Source: an uncultured Coriobacteriaceae bacterium (GTDB taxonomy: Bacteria; Actinomycetota; Coriobacteriia; Coriobacteriales; Atopobiaceae). From it: a stretch of DNA of 64,000 bases. The DNA is taken from NCBI GenBank assembly GCA_902780305.1, contig CACZFB010000003.1, forward strand, positions 25,148 to 89,147, in the 5' to 3' direction. Under the pieces are notes generated by a model that saw nothing but the letters and a program-made list of their open reading frames with translations, was not told the DNA's origin and did no database searches. Positions 61,528 through 64,000 of the stretch are shown piece by piece. Position 1 is the first letter of the stretch; each line of letters starts with the position of its first letter. The position numbers and the translations under genes were made by a program.

Positions 61528-62172
61528 GTGAGCAAGGACCCCTCTGCTCTTGTGCGGCAACTGGCACAGGACGATCCGTTGAGGGATTTGGTCATCAGGT
61601 GTGCGAGCACGTTCCTTAATCTGGTGCTTGCCGTCTTTAACGTCGTCGTGGCGCAGAGTCAGCATTCCCTGTGGGGATATGCCATGGCCGGCTACTTTGG
61701 TGTGCTCACCGTAATGGGGTCCTTTGTGGCCGTGTGCATGCGCCACGCCGAGCGGTATCCCGTACGCCGCATCCTGCGATTCTGTGCCATCTGCTTTGGC
61801 GCCTTGGCCATTGCGCTTGGGGTCCTTATGGCGGTGTGCGTAAGTCAGCAGCGGCGTGAGGAGATTCCCCAGATTATGATGATCGCGATGGCGACCCTCA
61901 CCTTTTGCACAACTGGCATGGCCATCGCTGATGCAACGCGTTTGCATAACGGGACGCCCTTGGAGCAGATTATTGCGCGCGTCTCCATTGCGAGTGCGGT
62001 CGGTGCGATGCTCGTGCTGGAGATTCAGATGCTCGGGACCTTTGGCGACCCGTCGGGAAAGCTTGCCTTTGTTCTGGAGACTGCTTCCGGTGCCGTTGCC
62101 GTGATAATCGTGTTGCTTATGAGCGGTTCCTTGCTCAAGCGTGCGGCCAGCTATCCCGCCGATCAAAGGTGA
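61528..62172 (+). CDS. Six-helix membrane protein of unknown function
   Basis: This 214-residue protein has six hydrophobic segments and a hydrophilic N-terminus (MSKDPSALVRQLAQDDPLRD). It has Cys-containing loops (VCMRHAERYPVRRILRFCA) and an Asp in the fourth helix (TTGMAIADATRLHNG). No family is recognised. The start is GTG at 61528 with GTGGAGGTGTTC upstream. It is followed after 93 bases by the DAACS symporter gene in the same direction. Confidence 0.72.
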   Translation: MSKDPSALVRQLAQDDPLRDLVIRCASTFLNLVLAVFNVVVAQSQHSLWGYAMAGYFGVLTVMGSFVAVCMRHAERYPVRRILRFCAICFGALAIALGVLMAVCVSQQRREEIPQIMMIAMATLTFCTTGMAIADATRLHNGTPLEQIIARVSIASAVGAMLVLEIQMLGTFGDPSGKLAFVLETASGAVAVIIVLLMSGSLLKRAASYPADQR

Positions 62173-62265
62173 CAGCTATCGTTACCAAAGAATGACGGCT
62201 TGCCCAATCTGGGAGGAAGCTCCTATCATTGTTGTTTTGCAATGCCTGCGTGGGATGGGAACATC

Positions 62266-63852
62266 ATGAAAATGGAGCTGTTGCTCGATGCAAAGGGAAT
62301 AGCACGCGCATCCGAGGAGGTGGCCTCGTTCTTGTCGGGTACGGGAATGGGTGCCCTCGAAACGGCCGCCAGCCGGCTTTCCATGGAGAACGTGCTGCTC
62401 ATGTGGCAAGAGCACTTTGGCGATGGCTATCCCGCGTCGATGCGTATGGGCAAGAGGTTCGGCAAACCGAGTATGGCGGTGTCGGTGCGTGGCGATCGCT
62501 TTGACCCAAGCACCGTCAATACGCGTGGCGATCAGTATGCGCCAATTGCCCGCAACACGATGAAGGCCTCCGGATTCATGCCCATATACTCCTATCGCGG
62601 CGGCTGCAACATTATTACGCTCACGCGCCCGCGCCCACCGCTGAGCTCGATCACGCAGATTCTTATTGCCCTCGTCCTCGGCATCGTGGTCGCATTGCTG
62701 GGAAACGTTCTGCTGTCCGAGGCAAACCGCACCTACGTATTGGATACAATCGTCACGCCCCTGTTCGACGTGTACTTGGCAATGCTGAGTGGTCTTGCAG
62801 GCCCCCTCATCTTCTTTACCGTTGCCTGGGGCATTTGTGGCATTGGTGACGTAACCGCGCTCGGTCGCAGCGGCAAGTCGCTGGTGGGAAAGTTTATGAT
62901 CGACAACGGCTTGGCCACGATTTTTGCCTGCCTGATTTGCATCCCCTTCTTCTCGCTGCAATCGGGGGATGCGCAGGGCGGCGGAGACTTTCTTGGCGAC
63001 TTGGTAGAGATGCTTATCGGTATGCTGCCCACGAACATCGTTACGGCGTTTGCAGAGGGCAACACATCCCAGATCATTATTATTGGTGTGCTGGTTGGCG
63101 TTGTTGCGCTGGTGTTGGGAAACTCGTGCGAGGGAGTGCGCAAGGGCATCGAGGAGCTCAACGTCCTCATGCAGTTCCTTATGGAACAGCTTTGCCGTTT
63201 TATTCCGGGCTTTATCTTTATTATGGTCCTCCTGCAGGTTTGGTCGGGCACTTTTGTATCGCTGGCCACCGCTTGGATACCATTGTTGCTGGCTGTCGTG
63301 CTCATAGTGGTGAGCTTTGCCATAAAGCTTGTTTACACGTGCCTACGGTCTCGCATTCCGTTAAAAAAGCTCCTTTCGGCCCTGCGTCCTGCCATGTTGC
63401 TGGGCCTGAGCACCGCCTCCTCGTGCGCCGCATTTGGCCCCATGGTAAGCGGGTGCACCGAGGAACTGGGCGTCGGCGAGGATCAGACGTCGTTTGGCAT
63501 ACCTCTGGGCATGATTCTTTGCCAGCAGCCCACCATAATCATGCTGATCGTGCTCGTAATGTACAGCATGCAGCTCTACGGTTTGAACGCCGACATCACG
63601 TGGTATGTGAGCATGGCGGTGATGTGCTACCTGTACTCTGTGGTGGCGCCTCCGGTTCCGGGTGGCATGCTCGTGTGCATTGGCCTGATCTTTGCCAAGC
63701 TGGGCATCCCTTCCGAGGCGATTGCCATGGCTACCGCCTTCAACATTATTGTTGACTATGCGGCAACGTGCTTCCGTGTGGGCACAATCATGCTGGAAGT
63801 CATCGAGTCGGGCTGCGAGCTGGACAACATCGACCGCTCGAAGTTCGAGTAG
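62266..63852 (+). CDS. DAACS-type dicarboxylate/amino acid:cation symporter with degenerate ATPase-like N-terminal domain
   Basis: This 528-residue protein has an N-terminal soluble domain (about 1-130) and a DAACS symporter (about 135-528). The transporter part shows PLFDVYLAMLSGLAGPLIFF, a Ser-rich reentrant loop LSTASSCAAFGPMV and NIIVDYAATCFRVGT. Typical GltP proteins start directly with the transporter. The extra domain resembles a GHKL ATPase fold: RLSMENVLLMWQEHFGD aligns with an N-box helix and VSVRGDRFDP with a G1 box lacking its Asp. It may sense a ligand or bind a STAS-like partner. ATG 62266 has GGGATGGGAACATC upstream. Substrate is probably glutamate, aspartate or a dicarboxylate. 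Confidence 0.85.
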   Translation: MKMELLLDAKGIARASEEVASFLSGTGMGALETAASRLSMENVLLMWQEHFGDGYPASMRMGKRFGKPSMAVSVRGDRFDPSTVNTRGDQYAPIARNTMKASGFMPIYSYRGGCNIITLTRPRPPLSSITQILIALVLGIVVALLGNVLLSEANRTYVLDTIVTPLFDVYLAMLSGLAGPLIFFTVAWGICGIGDVTALGRSGKSLVGKFMIDNGLATIFACLICIPFFSLQSGDAQGGGDFLGDLVEMLIGMLPTNIVTAFAEGNTSQIIIIGVLVGVVALVLGNSCEGVRKGIEELNVLMQFLMEQLCRFIPGFIFIMVLLQVWSGTFVSLATAWIPLLLAVVLIVVSFAIKLVYTCLRSRIPLKKLLSALRPAMLLGLSTASSCAAFGPMVSGCTEELGVGEDQTSFGIPLGMILCQQPTIIMLIVLVMYSMQLYGLNADITWYVSMAVMCYLYSVVAPPVPGGMLVCIGLIFAKLGIPSEAIAMATAFNIIVDYAATCFRVGTIMLEVIESGCELDNIDRSKFE

Positions 63853-63865
63853 GCATCGCGCGCGC

Positions 63866-63911
63866 GGTACGCAGGAGACAGTCCCCTGGACAAAAGGGAC
63901 AGTCCCCTGGC
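63866..63911. repeat. GGGACAGTCCCC-family repeat at the window end
   Basis: Two direct copies of the form GGAGACAGTCCCCTGG and GGGACAGTCCCCTGG after the symporter gene. Confidence 0.6.
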
Positions 63912-63912
63912 C

Positions 63913-64000
63913 CTAAAGATGAGTCAAGGCGGCAGCCCCGGCGGCCTTTGCCTCGGCGACCGCGACCAGTTCGCCGACGAGCCACCCGCGGATCCTCCCG
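63913..64000 (-). CDS. C-terminal end of an unidentified protein (cut by window edge)
   Basis: On the minus strand an open frame ends at TAG 63913-63915 with the residues GRIRGWLVGELVAVAEAK and then AAGAAALTHL. The hydrophobic/Ala-rich helical end looks protein-like and the direction is convergent with the symporter. Only 28 codons are visible, so no function can be given. Confidence 0.4.
   Translation of the reverse strand, partial: GRIRGWLVGELVAVAEAKAAGAAALTHL

Overview
The window is a dense, GC-rich bacterial chromosome segment with strongly G/C-ending codons. It carries no rRNA, tRNA, IS transposase or phage genes that I could recognise. The mix suggests an anaerobic gut or oral actinobacterium of the class Coriobacteriia (Collinsella/Olsenella-like): several PTS systems, a class 2 GalT, an acetolactate decarboxylase, ChW-repeat secreted proteins, a class B sortase and SpoIIE/RsbW-type partner-switching genes. 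That placement is an inference from gene content, not from a marker gene.

Layout. 1-6.5 kb: the N-terminal part of a PurF-like protein, then a trehalose block (treR1, treP, treR2, treC) with two copies of one 25-bp operator. 6.6-12.4 kb: a membrane EAL protein, a secreted beta-helix/ChW protein, NADP isocitrate dehydrogenase and a DUF2442-HTH protein. 12.7-18.2 kb: galK-galT, an SPFH protein and a polytopic membrane protein. 18.2-22.1 kb: a tandem-repeat array, then purE-srtB-purM-purN. 22.2-26.1 kb: a TPM/zinc-ribbon membrane pair and a nuclease-like gene bracketed by two 122-bp MITE-like elements. 26.2-30.8 kb: a giant ChW-repeat hydrolase broken by a frameshift, and a small Nif11-like leader/peptide gene with foreign codon usage. 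30.9-39.1 kb: housekeeping genes (RlmC/RlmD-type methyltransferase, exonuclease III, patatin, sirtuin, folP-folK fusion, BirA-like protein, coaX) and a Cthe_2159-type lipoprotein. 39.4-41.7 kb: a cellobiose-type PTS (B, C, A) without a hydrolase. 42-59 kb: a CDF transporter and a signalling island. 59-64 kb: an SGNH esterase, acetolactate decarboxylase, a small membrane protein, a DAACS symporter with an ATPase-like N-terminal domain, and the edge of another gene.

The signalling island (43.2-58.8 kb) is the most unusual part. Two divergent membrane receptors each join HAMP, SpoIIE/PP2C phosphatase and RsbW-like ATPase (kinase) domains in one chain. A third receptor has a Cache-like sensor and PP2C but no kinase domain. 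A soluble protein joins a leucine-carboxyl-methyltransferase-like domain to a STAS (RsbV-like) domain, the expected substrate of such kinase/phosphatase pairs. Interleaved are a FIST-GGDEF diguanylate cyclase interrupted by one in-frame TAG, a membrane HD-GYP protein, a tyrosine-type phosphatase and a glycogen debranching enzyme. No sigma factor is in the island, so the output is open.

Gene ends are marked by three families of intergenic palindromes. One (TGAGAAAAGGGG stem, 29 bp, seven copies) supplies the TGA stop codon of five genes at its first three bases.
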